Shown: one piece after another, positions 7,805 through 16,202 of the stretch
Position numbering within the stretch: position 1 is the first letter of the stretch
Layout: each line of letters opens with the position of its first letter
Assembly: GCF_042678385.1 (NCBI RefSeq)
Contig: NZ_JBHUDY010000001.1
Location: 2,542,001 to 2,606,000 of the forward strand
Source of the DNA: Sphingomonas_B tabacisoli
Lineage (GTDB): Bacteria > Pseudomonadota > Alphaproteobacteria > Sphingomonadales > Sphingomonadaceae
Length of the DNA stretch: 64,000 nt
Direction: 5' to 3'
Translations under genes and position numbers: made by a program
The notes under the pieces: generated by a model
Seen by the model: the letters and a program-made list of their open reading frames with translations, nothing else
What the model was told of the DNA's origin: nothing
Database searches by the model: none

Positions 7805-9027
7805 ACGAGCATTTCCTTCGCCGGCTCATGGCCCAGAAAGGCGGACGGGCTGGCGCTGGCGCCATAGGCGCCGGCCAGGAAGATCGCGATCAAATCGCCC
7901 ACCTCTGCATGCGGGAGCGCAACTTGGTCGCCGAGCCGGTCGAGCGGCGTGCACAGGCAGCCGTGGACGTTGACTGTCTCCTCCGGCTCCGCCCCGAAGC
8001 GGTTGGCCACGGCGATCGGATAATTCCGCTTCACCACTGTCCCGAAATTGCCGGAAGCGGCGAGTTGATGGTGCAGGCCACCATCGACGATCAGGAAAGT
8101 CTGGCCCCCGCTTTCCTTGCGGTCGACGATGCGGGTCAGATAGACACCCGCTTCGCCCACCAGCCACCGCCCGAGCTCCAGGCAAAAGTCCGTATCCCGC
8201 AGAATGGCCGGGCGGTCCGCATAGGCGCGCTCCAGCGCCGCGCCGATCCGCTCCACGTCGAGCGGCTGGTCGCCCGCGAAATAGGGAATGCCAAATCCTC
8301 CGCCGAGATTGACTGTCGGCGGTTCCGCGCCAGCTTCCTCCGCCAATCGCGCCGCCAGCGCGATCGTTTCCGCCTGAGTCTCGATGATCGCCTCGGCATC
8401 CAGCGATTGCGATCCGGAGAAGATGTGAAAGCCGCGCCAGCCCGCCCCCGCCGCGAGCAATTCCTTGACCAGCGCGGGCACGCGCTCGGCATCGATGCCG
8501 AACGGCTTGGCGCCGCCGCCCATCCGCATGCCGGAGCCGCGCAGCTCGAAATCCGGATTGACGCGCACGGCCAGATGCGGGCGAACCCCCGCCTTTTCGG
8601 CCAACCACAGCGCGCGCCACGCCTCGCCTTCCGATTCCAGATTGATCGTCACGCCCGCGCGGATCGCGGCGTCGAGCTCGTCCTCGCGCTTGCCCGGCCC
8701 GGCGAACGAAATCGCGTCGGGCGCCATATCTGCGTTCAGCGCCGTGCGCAGTTCCCCCACCGAAGCGACGTCGAAGCCGTCGACCAGCGGCCGCATCGCT
8801 TTCAGCAGCGGCGGAAAGGGATTGGCCTTGATCGCATAGTGGATCGCGACACTCGCCGGAAGCGCCGCCCGCAGCCGCGCGATCCGTGCCTCCACGATTG
8901 CGCTGTCGTAAACGAAAAGCGGCGTGTCGTCCGCTTCGGCGACCAGCTCCGCCGTCGTCCGGCCGCCGATCAGCAATGTACCGTCCTGCGCCCGAAAATC
9001 CGGCGGGATCGGCCCCATCGGCTTCAT
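7801..9027 (-). CDS. PLP-dependent decarboxylase, exosortase A (XrtA) system-associated
   Basis: This 408-residue fold-type III decarboxylase is related to diaminopimelate decarboxylase LysA. The PLP lysine lies in IHYAIKANPFPPLL (about residue 68), HIFSGSQ and the glycine-rich loop NLGGGFGIPYF bind phosphate, and the conserved CLCTPLD motif near the C-terminus supplies active-site residues. It overlaps the upstream acyl-CoA ligase by four bases (ATGA), so the two are translationally coupled. Together with the acyltransferase and acyl carrier protein next door this matches the gene set that accompanies exosortase A/PEP-CTERM polysaccharide loci. The natural substrate is unknown. A LysA role in lysine synthesis is less likely in this context. 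Confidence 0.85.
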   Translation of the reverse strand: MKPMGPIPPDFRAQDGTLLIGGRTTAELVAEADDTPLFVYDSAIVEARIARLRAALPASVAIHYAIKANPFPPLLKAMRPLVDGFDVASVGELRTALNADMAPDAISFAGPGKREDELDAAIRAGVTINLESEGEAWRALWLAEKAGVRPHLAVRVNPDFELRGSGMRMGGGAKPFGIDAERVPALVKELLAAGAGWRGFHIFSGSQSLDAEAIIETQAETIALAARLAEEAGAEPPTVNLGGGFGIPYFAGDQPLDVERIGAALERAYADRPAILRDTDFCLELGRWLVGEAGVYLTRIVDRKESGGQTFLIVDGGLHHQLAASGNFGTVVKRNYPIAVANRFGAEPEETVNVHGCLCTPLDRLGDQVALPHAEVGDLIAIFLAGAYGASASPSAFLGHEPAKEMLV

Positions 9028-10628
9028 GCGCCATGCTCCGCCTTCAGGCCCGCGCGGTCGATCTTGCCGTTCGGCGAGCGCGGCAGGTCGGCCAGCCAGA
9101 CGATCCGCGCCGGCTGCATGAAGTTGGGGAGGTCGCGCTTCAAGCTTATGCGAAGCGCCTCTTCGTCGCTCGCACGCCCGCGCGCAATCAGCAGGATCGT
9201 CTGTCCCAGCCGGGGGTCGGGAATGCCAAGCGCGACGGCCTCGCTGGCGAACCCGCTTGCCACGACGGCCTCCTCGACTTCGGTCGGGCTGATCCGGTTA
9301 CCCGCCGATTTGATCATCTCGTCCGCCCGCCCGACGAACCGCAGCAGCCCGTCACGGCCCCGCACCGCGGTGTCGCCCGACCACACGGCCGTCCCGCCGT
9401 ACCGCGACGCAGGCGGCGCCGGACGGAAGCGCTGTGCGGTTCGCTCCGGATCGCGCCAATAGCCTTGCGCCACCAGCGGCCCGCAATGGATCAGCTCGCC
9501 CGGCTCCTCATCGTCGCAGACGCTTCCGTCGGCCCGTACGATCAGGATTTCCGCAAACGGAATGGCCGTGCCGATCGCCGTCGGATGGGTGTCGATCAGG
9601 GCCGGATCCAGGAAGGTCGAGCGAAACGCCTCGGTCAGCCCGTACATCGCGTAGAGATCGGCGGCCGGAAACAGCGCGCGCAACTTGCGCACGAGCGGCT
9701 CGGTGAGCGCGCCGCCGCTGTTGGTGAGGCGCCGGAGACTGGCCGATTCGGGCCATGTCGCCTCGACAAGCTGCACCCAAAGCGGCGGCACGCCGGCCAG
9801 CGTCGTGATCCGATGCCGCTCGACCGCTTTCACCACGTCGCGCGGAGTCAGATAGTCGAGCGGCACCGCACAAGCACCCGCCGCCCAGGTCGAGAAAAGC
9901 TGATTCTGCCCATAGTCGAACGCGAACGGCAGCACGCACAGCGTCCGGTCATCGGGCGCCAGCTTCAGATAATGCGCGACCGAGACAGCCCCGAGCCAAA
10001 AATTCGCGTGGCTCAGCATCACGCCTTTGGGCCGCCCGGTCGAACCGGAGGTGTAGAGCAGGGCAGCGAGGGAATCGGGATCGGCGGCGCTTGGAGCAAT
10101 GAAATCCTCCCCGGGACGGGGAGCGGGACCAGCGAAGCTGGTGGAGGGAGCCCCGGCAAAGGATGCGCGGGCTGGGTCCCCTCCACCACCGCCTTCGGCG
10201 GCGGTCCCCCTCCCCGTCCCGGGGAGGATTTGCGGTTCGAGCACCACCTCACACCCATCGGGCACATCGCCCGCTTCCAGTGTCCCAGCACGCGCCTCCT
10301 GCGTCACGAGCAATCGCGCGCCGCTGTCGGCGAGAATATACCCCGCCTGCGCGCGCTTCAGCAGCGGGTTGATCGGCACATGCACCGCGCCGATCCGAGG
10401 CGCGGCCAACGGCAGCAGGCAGGCAGCTAACGTCTTCGGCAGCCAGCTTGCGACTCGATCTCCCGGCCCGATGCCCTGGGCGCGCAGCCAGCCGGCCAAT
10501 CGCCCAACGCTCGCCTCCAGATCGGCAAAGCTCAGCGTCTCGCCGGCGACGATCAGCGCCGGCGCATCCGCGTTTCCAAGCAATGGAAGATGGTCGATCG
10601 GACGCGGCGTTGGATCAAGCTCTTGCAA
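9024..10628 (-). CDS. Acyl-CoA ligase (AMP-forming), XrtA system-associated, with in-frame repeat insertion
   Basis: An ANL-superfamily adenylating enzyme of about 534 residues. The P-loop LLYTSGSTGRPKGV, the A5 motif YGLTEAFRS and the A8 motif near VWSGDT...GRADEMIKSAGNRISP are visible, followed by the C-terminal lysine in SPNGKIDR. It should activate a carboxylic acid, probably for loading onto the neighbouring acyl carrier protein. The start is uncertain: no ATG precedes the conserved PRPIDHL segment. I prefer TTG at 10628, which has AAGG seven bases upstream, over TTG at 10649. Between a conserved DGCEVVLEPQ segment and the P-loop, about 43 residues are encoded by a palindromic repeat (10102-10231), and the frame stays open. 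Confidence 0.85.
   Translation of the reverse strand: MQELDPTPRPIDHLPLLGNADAPALIVAGETLSFADLEASVGRLAGWLRAQGIGPGDRVASWLPKTLAACLLPLAAPRIGAVHVPINPLLKRAQAGYILADSGARLLVTQEARAGTLEAGDVPDGCEVVLEPQILPGTGRGTAAEGGGGGDPARASFAGAPSTSFAGPAPRPGEDFIAPSAADPDSLAALLYTSGSTGRPKGVMLSHANFWLGAVSVAHYLKLAPDDRTLCVLPFAFDYGQNQLFSTWAAGACAVPLDYLTPRDVVKAVERHRITTLAGVPPLWVQLVEATWPESASLRRLTNSGGALTEPLVRKLRALFPAADLYAMYGLTEAFRSTFLDPALIDTHPTAIGTAIPFAEILIVRADGSVCDDEEPGELIHCGPLVAQGYWRDPERTAQRFRPAPPASRYGGTAVWSGDTAVRGRDGLLRFVGRADEMIKSAGNRISPTEVEEAVVASGFASEAVALGIPDPRLGQTILLIARGRASDEEALRISLKRDLPNFMQPARIVWLADLPRSPNGKIDRAGLKAEHGA
10102..10231. repeat. REP-like inverted pair inside the acyl-CoA ligase gene
   Basis: Two copies of a repeat unit (AAATCCTCCCCGGGACGGGG, then a GGACC...GGTGGAGGG hairpin) face each other. 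The outer 20-odd bases of both ends are perfect inverted complements. The unit resembles REP/BIME elements and the composite element at 29074-29205. Here it lies wholly within coding sequence and is translated as a Gly/Pro/Ala-rich stretch. Confidence 0.85.
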
Positions 10629-10678
10629 CCTCTGCCCTTCCCCGTCCAAACGTCGCGGCGACTAAGGGGATTAGCGCC

Positions 10679-11680
10679 TTGTGGGTCACCGGGGAATATT
10701 TCGACTCCTTCCGTGCGGCTGAGCTTGCTGCGCGCGGTCGGCTCGACGCGCCGGCGCAGCCTGATCCGCTGCTCCGCCTCGAATGGATGCAGCGCACGGC
10801 GAAGCATGCCATGCCCGGCGCACGCCCGTTCATCCTGCGCGCCCGCTCCGGCCCGGCCGAGGTGTGGCTGTTCCTCGCGCGATCCCGACCCAACCGCGCG
10901 ACCGCCCTCGTGGGCGAGCACAGCACCCATTACGCGCCGGTCTTTTCGGGGGTGCCGGACGATCAGATGCGGCGGGCGCTTCTTCAGGCCGCCGCGCGCC
11001 GGCTGAAGAATTTCGGGCTTGCCCGCATCACGCTCGAGCCGTTGTTTCCCGAAGACGCTGCCCTGCTTCGTCAGGCCTGCCGCCGCGCCGGGTGGCGCGT
11101 GGCGGAGCGCGACGGCCCGGCCAATTTCCTGCTCGACGTCGCTGGCCGGCATTTCGAGGATTATTGGGAAGCTTGCTCGCCTCGCCTGCACGAGCAGGTG
11201 GCTGCCGGCAGCCGGCATTTGCACGTCGAGATTACCGACCTCATTACGCCCAAGCTCTGGGAGGAAACCGAACTCCTTGGCGGCCCCGATCCCTTCCTGC
11301 GCGCGCTCGCCCAGGATGCCAGCGTGGACCGCACGCTCCGGCTCGGCATTGCCCGCGTCGGCGACGCACCGGTCGCGGCCCAGCTTTGGACGTTCGAGGA
11401 AGGCGAGGCGCTGGCGCACTGGCGCGTCGAGGATCGCGAGGCGCGCGACCTCTACCCATCCGCCGAACTGACGGCGTCGATGCTGCGCTATCTGATGAAC
11501 GTCGATCACGCGGAGACCATCAATCTCGGCAACGGCAGGGAGGCCGATCTGGCGGATTGGGCGGACCAGCGTCGGGTGCTCAAGCGCCTCGAGCTGTTCA
11601 ATCCGCGCGCGCCTTCGGCCTGGGCGCCGGCGCTCGCCGCTTCGGCTACAGGGCTTGTCCGCCGCGCGCCGCTCGACTAG
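10679..11680 (+). CDS. GNAT/FemAB-like acyltransferase near XrtA-associated genes
   Basis: About 333 residues from a TTG at 10679 (AAGGGG nine bases upstream) giving WVTGEYFDSF. An in-frame ATG at 10583 is possible but would overlap the divergent ligase start. The C-terminal half has the BioF2/Acetyltransf_6 pattern: a PVAAQLWTFEEGEALAHWRV strand pair, then ETINLGNGREADLADWADQR. Such proteins transfer acyl or aminoacyl groups. It is divergent from the ligase/decarboxylase pair and 11 bases upstream of an acyl carrier protein, so the two are probably cotranscribed and the acyl donor may be the carrier protein. This is inferred from context. Confidence 0.75.
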   Translation: MWVTGEYFDSFRAAELAARGRLDAPAQPDPLLRLEWMQRTAKHAMPGARPFILRARSGPAEVWLFLARSRPNRATALVGEHSTHYAPVFSGVPDDQMRRALLQAAARRLKNFGLARITLEPLFPEDAALLRQACRRAGWRVAERDGPANFLLDVAGRHFEDYWEACSPRLHEQVAAGSRHLHVEITDLITPKLWEETELLGGPDPFLRALAQDASVDRTLRLGIARVGDAPVAAQLWTFEEGEALAHWRVEDREARDLYPSAELTASMLRYLMNVDHAETINLGNGREADLADWADQRRVLKRLELFNPRAPSAWAPALAASATGLVRRAPLD

Positions 11681-11691
11681 CGGGCGCGGCG

Positions 11692-11961
11692 ATGGTTCCC
11701 GAAACCCACCATGAGGTCGAAAAGACCGTCCGCGCCGTGCTCGCCGACGTGCTCGGCCTCGCGCCCGAGCGCGTCGCCGGCTTTCACGCCGAGACCGGAC
11801 TGTTCGGATCGCTGCCCGAGCTCGACTCGATGGCGGTGGCCGGCCTGCTGACCGAGATCGAGGACCGGCTGGGCATCGTCATCGAGGACGACGAAGTGGA
11901 CGGCGACATGCTGTCCAGCTTCGGCGCGCTGGTGACGTTCCTCGACCGGAAGGTGCAGTAA
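11692..11961 (+). CDS. Acyl carrier protein of the XrtA-associated cluster
   Basis: An 89-residue acidic four-helix carrier protein. Ser46 in the LPELDSMAV motif is the expected 4'-phosphopantetheine site, and the flanking EIEDRLGIVIEDDEV is typical of peptidyl/acyl carrier domains. It follows the acyltransferase by 11 bases. Together with the divergent ligase and decarboxylase it suggests that an acid is activated, loaded on this carrier, then transferred. It is distinct from the housekeeping AcpP, which normally sits with fab genes. A long inverted repeat follows the stop codon. Confidence 0.88.
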   Translation: MVPETHHEVEKTVRAVLADVLGLAPERVAGFHAETGLFGSLPELDSMAVAGLLTEIEDRLGIVIEDDEVDGDMLSSFGALVTFLDRKVQ

Positions 11962-11969
11962 GGGGAGAA

Positions 11970-12061
11970 GGGAGGGCTTCGACAGGCTCAGCCCGAACGG
12001 AGCTTGTCTTCCCCTGCACTCGTCCCTCCCCCGTTCGGGCTGAGCTTGTCGAAGCCCTCCC
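11970..12061. repeat. Long intergenic inverted repeat (family B)
   Basis: Two 31-base arms (11970-12000 and 12031-12061) match at 30 of 31 positions and are separated by 30 bases. The core GCTTCGACAAGCTCAGCC (one arm has a G variant) is a repeat common in sphingomonads and some gammaproteobacteria. It separates the convergent acyl carrier protein and trxB genes and may serve as a bidirectional terminator. Confidence 0.85.
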
Positions 12062-12072
12062 ATTTCTTTCCT

Positions 12073-13038
12073 CTAAGCAGCCTCAGCCCGTTTCGCCGCA
12101 AACTCCGCTTCCGCCAGGAAACGTTCCGCATCCAGCGCGGCCATGCAACCCGTGCCTGCCGCCGTCACCGCCTGGCGGTAATGCTTGTCCATCACGTCGC
12201 CACAGGCGAACACGCCGGGAATGGCGGTACGGCTCGTGCCCGGCTCGACCGTGATATAGCCTTCGTCCAACGTAAGCTGGCCCTGGAACAGCTCGGTTGC
12301 CGGCGAATGGCCGATCGCGACGAATGCGCCGTCGCATGCGATATGGCTGTGCGCGCCGGTGACCGTGTCCTTGAGGTCGAGGCCGACCAGCCCCTCGGGT
12401 TCGCCGCCGCTCACGAACCGTTCGACCGCCTTGTTCCAGAGAACCGAAATCCGCTCGTTCGCGAACAACCGTTCCTGCAGGATTTTCTCGGCGCGGAGCG
12501 AATCGCGGCGGTGGATCAGCGTCACGTCGGGCGAGTGGTTGGTCATGTAGAGTGCTTCCTCGACAGCGGTGTTGCCGCCGCCGATTACGACCACTTTCTT
12601 GCCGCGGTAGAAGAAGCCGTCGCAGGTCGCACAGGCGGAGACGCCCTTGCCGGCGAGATGCCGTTCGCTGTCGAGCCCGAGCCACTTGGCCTGCGCGCCG
12701 GTGGCGATGATCAGCGTCTCGGCTTCGTAGACGTCGCCGCCGTCGCCGGTGAGGCGGAACGGCCGGCGCGACAGGTCCACATCCGTGACGATGTCGTAGT
12801 GGAAGGTCGTGCCGACATGCTCGGCCTGCTTCTGCATCTGCTCCATCAGCCACGGCCCCTGGATCACGTCCGCGAAGCCGGGATAGTTCTCGACGTCCGT
12901 CGTCGTCATCAGCTGCCCGCCGGGCTGAATGCCCTGGACGACGATCGGCTTCAGCCCCGCACGGGCACCGTAGATCGCGGCGCTCAGGCCGGCGGGGCCG
13001 GAGCCCAGAATCAACATGCGTGTCTTGTGAATGGTCAT
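12073..13038 (-). CDS. trxB: Thioredoxin reductase
   Basis: A 321-residue low-molecular-weight thioredoxin-disulfide reductase that uses NADPH and FAD to keep thioredoxin reduced in the cytoplasm. The FAD motif LILGSGPAGLSAAIYGARAG is at the N-terminus, the redox-active CATC disulfide (ACATCDGFFYRG) is near residue 140, the NADPH motif is VIGGGNTAVEEA, and the C-terminal FAD site is GVFACGDVMD. The ATG at 13038 was chosen because the family begins just before the FAD motif; an in-frame extension of 37 codons upstream has no support. It is divergent from the methyl-accepting protein gene, with a 119-base gap. Confidence 0.96.
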   Translation of the reverse strand: MTIHKTRMLILGSGPAGLSAAIYGARAGLKPIVVQGIQPGGQLMTTTDVENYPGFADVIQGPWLMEQMQKQAEHVGTTFHYDIVTDVDLSRRPFRLTGDGGDVYEAETLIIATGAQAKWLGLDSERHLAGKGVSACATCDGFFYRGKKVVVIGGGNTAVEEALYMTNHSPDVTLIHRRDSLRAEKILQERLFANERISVLWNKAVERFVSGGEPEGLVGLDLKDTVTGAHSHIACDGAFVAIGHSPATELFQGQLTLDEGYITVEPGTSRTAIPGVFACGDVMDKHYRQAVTAAGTGCMAALDAERFLAEAEFAAKRAEAA

Positions 13039-13157
13039 GGCTGTCAGGAATCCCGTTCTTGATCTGCAGATAAGGCGGGAGAGCGTCACGCGCAAACGCG
13101 GTTGACCCTGTTTTAACCATTTCGCGTCCAGAACGTCGCCCGGTTGCACCGGAAGGC

Positions 13158-14789
13158 ATGGGCGCGCGCACTCCTCTTCAACGGACCAGGGTCCGACTAA
13201 GGCTGCTGATCCGCAGCGAGCGCGGGCGCGTGCGCCGGCATTGGCGCGTGCCGCCCTCGATCATCCAGGCACAGATCGGCCAAGTCGTGAAGCAGGTCGA
13301 GCAGGCCGCGCTGGTCAACTGCGCCTCCGCCATCCTGATGGCCTGGCTGTTCTTCGACAGTCCCAATCGACTGCCGGTGCTGCTCAGCGCGCTCGGCCTG
13401 ATCCTGCTCACCACCTGCGGCCTGTTCATCCTGCCGCGGATGCCGAATTGCCGGGTCCGCTACACGAGCCTCAGGATCGAACGGCGCACGGTGCACCTTT
13501 ACGCGATGCTGACCGGCCTCGCCTGGAGCGGGCTGGTCGGGGTGCCGTTGCTCACCGCGAGCGAGATCGATCGCATCTACCTGTTCTGCGTGATGGTCGC
13601 GGCGATGTGCACCGGCGGGCTGATCCTCGCGATGCTGCCGTTCGCGGCTTTTCTTTACACGGCGATGATGGGCATTTCGCTCGCCCTTACATTCAGCGCG
13701 CAGCCCTTCCCCATTCCCTCCGCGCTTTATGGTGCGGACCTGCTCTACGTCTTCATGCTGACCCGCGTCTTTTTCGACATAGGCAATCTGTTCGTCGACC
13801 AGCTCGGCTCCGCGGCGCGGCTGAAGAACGCCGAGGAGGCCAAGCGCGAGGAGCAACGGCGGGACATGGAGCGCCGGTCTGCGGAGCGGCTCGCATCGGA
13901 GCATGAACGGCAGCAAGCACTCGACGCCGAACAGCAGACTAACCGCGAGCACCTGTTGAAGCTCGCGGACACATTCGAAGCCACCGTCCTCGCTGTCGCA
14001 CGCAGCCTGGAAAGCGCCGTCGGCGACTTGCAGGGGTCCTCCGTGACGCTGCAGGACATCGGCCGCGACACGAATGCAAAGGCCTCGGCGGCCTCGTCGC
14101 GTGCAACCAACGCGACACTTGCTGTCGCGAGCGTTGCCGAAGCGTCGAGACAGATGGTCGAGGCCGTCGATGACGTCTCCGCGCGCGTCGCCGAACAGGT
14201 GGAAGCCAGCGCAACGGCCCGCGCCTCTGCCGACCAGACCCGCCGCACGCTAGACGAACTCGCCGCCAGCGCAGCCGACATCGCCAGCGTCGCGACATTC
14301 ATCCAGGATATCGCAACCAGCACCAATCTGCTGGCGCTGAACGCCACTATCGAGGCAGCGCGCGCCGGCGAAGCGGGCCGCGGCTTCGCTGTCGTCGCGA
14401 ACGAAGTGAAGACGCTCGCGACGCAGACCGGCGCAGCGATCGGCCGCATCGGGGCAACCACGGCCGCCATCCAGTCCAGGGCCGCGGATGCCGTGGCCGC
14501 GGTCGAACGAGCGGCGGCGCAGGTCGAATCGGTCAGCGCCGGTGCCGAGGCGATCGCCGAAGCGGTCGAGCAACAGCGTCAGGCCTCCGATCATATCGGC
14601 CGCAATGCCGCCGAAGCAGCCGACGATGCCGGAGACGTTCACAGCAACATCGCCCAGCTTGCCGAACGCGCCCGCGAAACCGACTCGCTCACCGAATCGA
14701 TGCGCTCGCTTGCCGGCACGCTCGATGCGCAGAGCCGGGCGCTCACCCAGGCGGCTGGCGACTTCCTCAGCCGGTTGAGAGCGGCCTAG
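13158..14789 (+). CDS. Methyl-accepting chemotaxis-like protein without periplasmic sensor
   Basis: A 543-residue protein with about six hydrophobic segments in residues 45-215, then a coiled coil rich in Glu/Arg and Ala (225-270) and a methyl-accepting signalling domain. The conserved hairpin tip is exact: NLLALNATIEAARAGEAGRG, then FAVVANEVKTLA. No HAMP and no sizeable periplasmic loop are visible, so it should sense through the membrane domain or the cytoplasm. No che genes are nearby. The start is uncertain: the ATG at 13158 has a purine stretch only one base away, and GTG codons about 25-30 codons downstream could also serve. Confidence 0.85.
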   Translation: MGARTPLQRTRVRLRLLIRSERGRVRRHWRVPPSIIQAQIGQVVKQVEQAALVNCASAILMAWLFFDSPNRLPVLLSALGLILLTTCGLFILPRMPNCRVRYTSLRIERRTVHLYAMLTGLAWSGLVGVPLLTASEIDRIYLFCVMVAAMCTGGLILAMLPFAAFLYTAMMGISLALTFSAQPFPIPSALYGADLLYVFMLTRVFFDIGNLFVDQLGSAARLKNAEEAKREEQRRDMERRSAERLASEHERQQALDAEQQTNREHLLKLADTFEATVLAVARSLESAVGDLQGSSVTLQDIGRDTNAKASAASSRATNATLAVASVAEASRQMVEAVDDVSARVAEQVEASATARASADQTRRTLDELAASAADIASVATFIQDIATSTNLLALNATIEAARAGEAGRGFAVVANEVKTLATQTGAAIGRIGATTAAIQSRAADAVAAVERAAAQVESVSAGAEAIAEAVEQQRQASDHIGRNAAEAADDAGDVHSNIAQLAERARETDSLTESMRSLAGTLDAQSRALTQAAGDFLSRLRAA

Positions 14790-14822
14790 TTCCTGCTACG
14801 CTCGCCCCATTGGGAGAGCAGC

Positions 14823-15983
14823 ATGGCACGCGATTTCACGATCATCGTCTATGGCGCGACCGGCTTCACGGGCCGGCTCGTCGCCGAATATCTCGCCGCC
14901 AACTACCCCACATTGCGCTGGGCGATGGCGGGGCGCGATCAGAACAAGCTCCAGCAGGTGCGGGCGGAGATCGGCGCGCCGCCGGAGCTTCCGTTGCTCG
15001 TCGCAAACGCATCCGACCCGGCGAGCCTGGCGACAATGGCGACGCGAGCGGACGTCATCATAACGACGGTCGGCCCCTATCAGCTCTACGGCTCAGAACT
15101 CGTCGCCGCCTGCGCCGCCGCCGGCACCGCCTATGTCGACTTGTGCGGGGAGCCGGCCTGGATGCGCGAGATGATCGACGCACACCAGGCACGCGCCCAG
15201 ACCAGCAGCGCGCGCATCGTCTTCTCCTGCGGATTCGATTCCATTCCGTTCGACCTCGGCGTCCAGCAACTCCAGAAGCTGTGCGCCGAGCGGTTCGGAA
15301 CGCCCGCGCCGCGCATCAAGGGCCGCGTCCGCGCGATGAAGGGCGGCGCGTCCGGCGGCACCGTCGCCAGCCTGAAGGCGACGCTCGCCGCCGCGGCTAG
15401 GAAGCCGTCGCTGTTCAAGCTGCTCGCCGACCCCTTTGCGCTGACGCCAGGGTTCGAAGGCCCCGACCAGCCGAACGGCCTGCTGCCGCGCTACGATTCG
15501 GCGATTGGCGCCTGGGTCGCGCCGTTCATCATGGCGCCGATCAACACCAAGAATGTGCACCGCACCAACTTCCTTGCAGGTCATCCTTACGGCAACGATT
15601 TCCGGTACGACGAGATGATGGTCGCGCCTGGCCTCGGCGAACTCGGCAAGGCGGCGGCCGAAGCGATTGCCAAGGCGAATCCCTTTGCCGACGATCACGG
15701 GCCAAAGCCCGGCGAGGGTCCGAGCAAGGAAGAACGCGAAAGCGGCTTCTACGACATCCTCTTCGTCGCCGAATATGAGGACGGCCGAACCGCGCGCCTG
15801 TCGGTGAAAGGCGACCGCGATCCCGGCTATGGCTCGACATCGAAGATGATCGCGGAATCGGCGCTGTGCCTTGCCGAGGATGTGAAAGGGACGGGCGGCG
15901 TCTGGACGCCCGGCGCGATCATGGCCGACGCATTGGTCAAGCGCCTCGAAGCCAAGGCGGGACTGAGCTTCCAGCCGGAATAA
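14823..15983 (+). CDS. Saccharopine dehydrogenase-like / trans-acting enoyl reductase family protein
   Basis: A 386-residue oxidoreductase with an N-terminal Rossmann motif, IIVYGATGFTGRLVAEYLA, and the family motif SCGFDSIPFDLG around residue 140. The segment MKGGASGGTVAS and a C-terminal GDRDPGYGSTSKMIAES match the Sccpdh/trans-acting enoyl reductase family found in actinobacteria and sphingomonads. Some members reduce enoyl lipids; the substrate here is unknown. The ribosome binding site GGGAGA precedes the ATG. It stands alone, followed by an unusual pair of G-rich-loop hairpins. Confidence 0.82.
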   Translation: MARDFTIIVYGATGFTGRLVAEYLAANYPTLRWAMAGRDQNKLQQVRAEIGAPPELPLLVANASDPASLATMATRADVIITTVGPYQLYGSELVAACAAAGTAYVDLCGEPAWMREMIDAHQARAQTSSARIVFSCGFDSIPFDLGVQQLQKLCAERFGTPAPRIKGRVRAMKGGASGGTVASLKATLAAAARKPSLFKLLADPFALTPGFEGPDQPNGLLPRYDSAIGAWVAPFIMAPINTKNVHRTNFLAGHPYGNDFRYDEMMVAPGLGELGKAAAEAIAKANPFADDHGPKPGEGPSKEERESGFYDILFVAEYEDGRTARLSVKGDRDPGYGSTSKMIAESALCLAEDVKGTGGVWTPGAIMADALVKRLEAKAGLSFQPE

Positions 15984-15987
15984 AGAA

Positions 15988-16020
15988 GCGCCCCGCTGCG
16001 GGGGGTGAGCAGCGGGGCGC
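15988..16020 (+). terminator. Hairpin with GGGGGGUGA loop
   Basis: A perfect 12-bp GC stem (15988-15999 with 16009-16020) closes a nine-base loop, GGGGGGTGA, four bases after the upstream stop codon. It has no T-tract. Position suggests termination or mRNA 3'-end protection. The loop matches an extended Shine-Dalgarno sequence except for one G-for-A change. Confidence 0.7.
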
Positions 16021-16037
16021 AAACGCTTTCAAGCACC

Positions 16038-16068
16038 GGAGCCTGCGAAGGGGGGTGAAGCGGGCTCC
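16038..16068 (+). other. Second hairpin with Shine-Dalgarno-like loop
   Basis: A nine-bp stem (16038-16046 with 16060-16068, including one G-U pair) closes the loop GAAGGGGGGTGAA. Seventeen bases separate it from the preceding hairpin. It lies 134 bases before the M28 peptidase gene, where no open reading frame is evident. Its role is unknown; a leader-RNA or terminator element is possible. Confidence 0.6.
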
Positions 16069-16202
16069 TGCCGGCAAAACGGCCTATGCGTTCGTCGGTT
16101 CCCGACAGAGAGACGGCGTTTTCAGCGACCGTTCAGCAGTTCGGTTGAAACGCGTCCGCGTGCGCGGCATGACGCCGCTCTCTCACTCGCAAGGTTTGCC
16201 TC

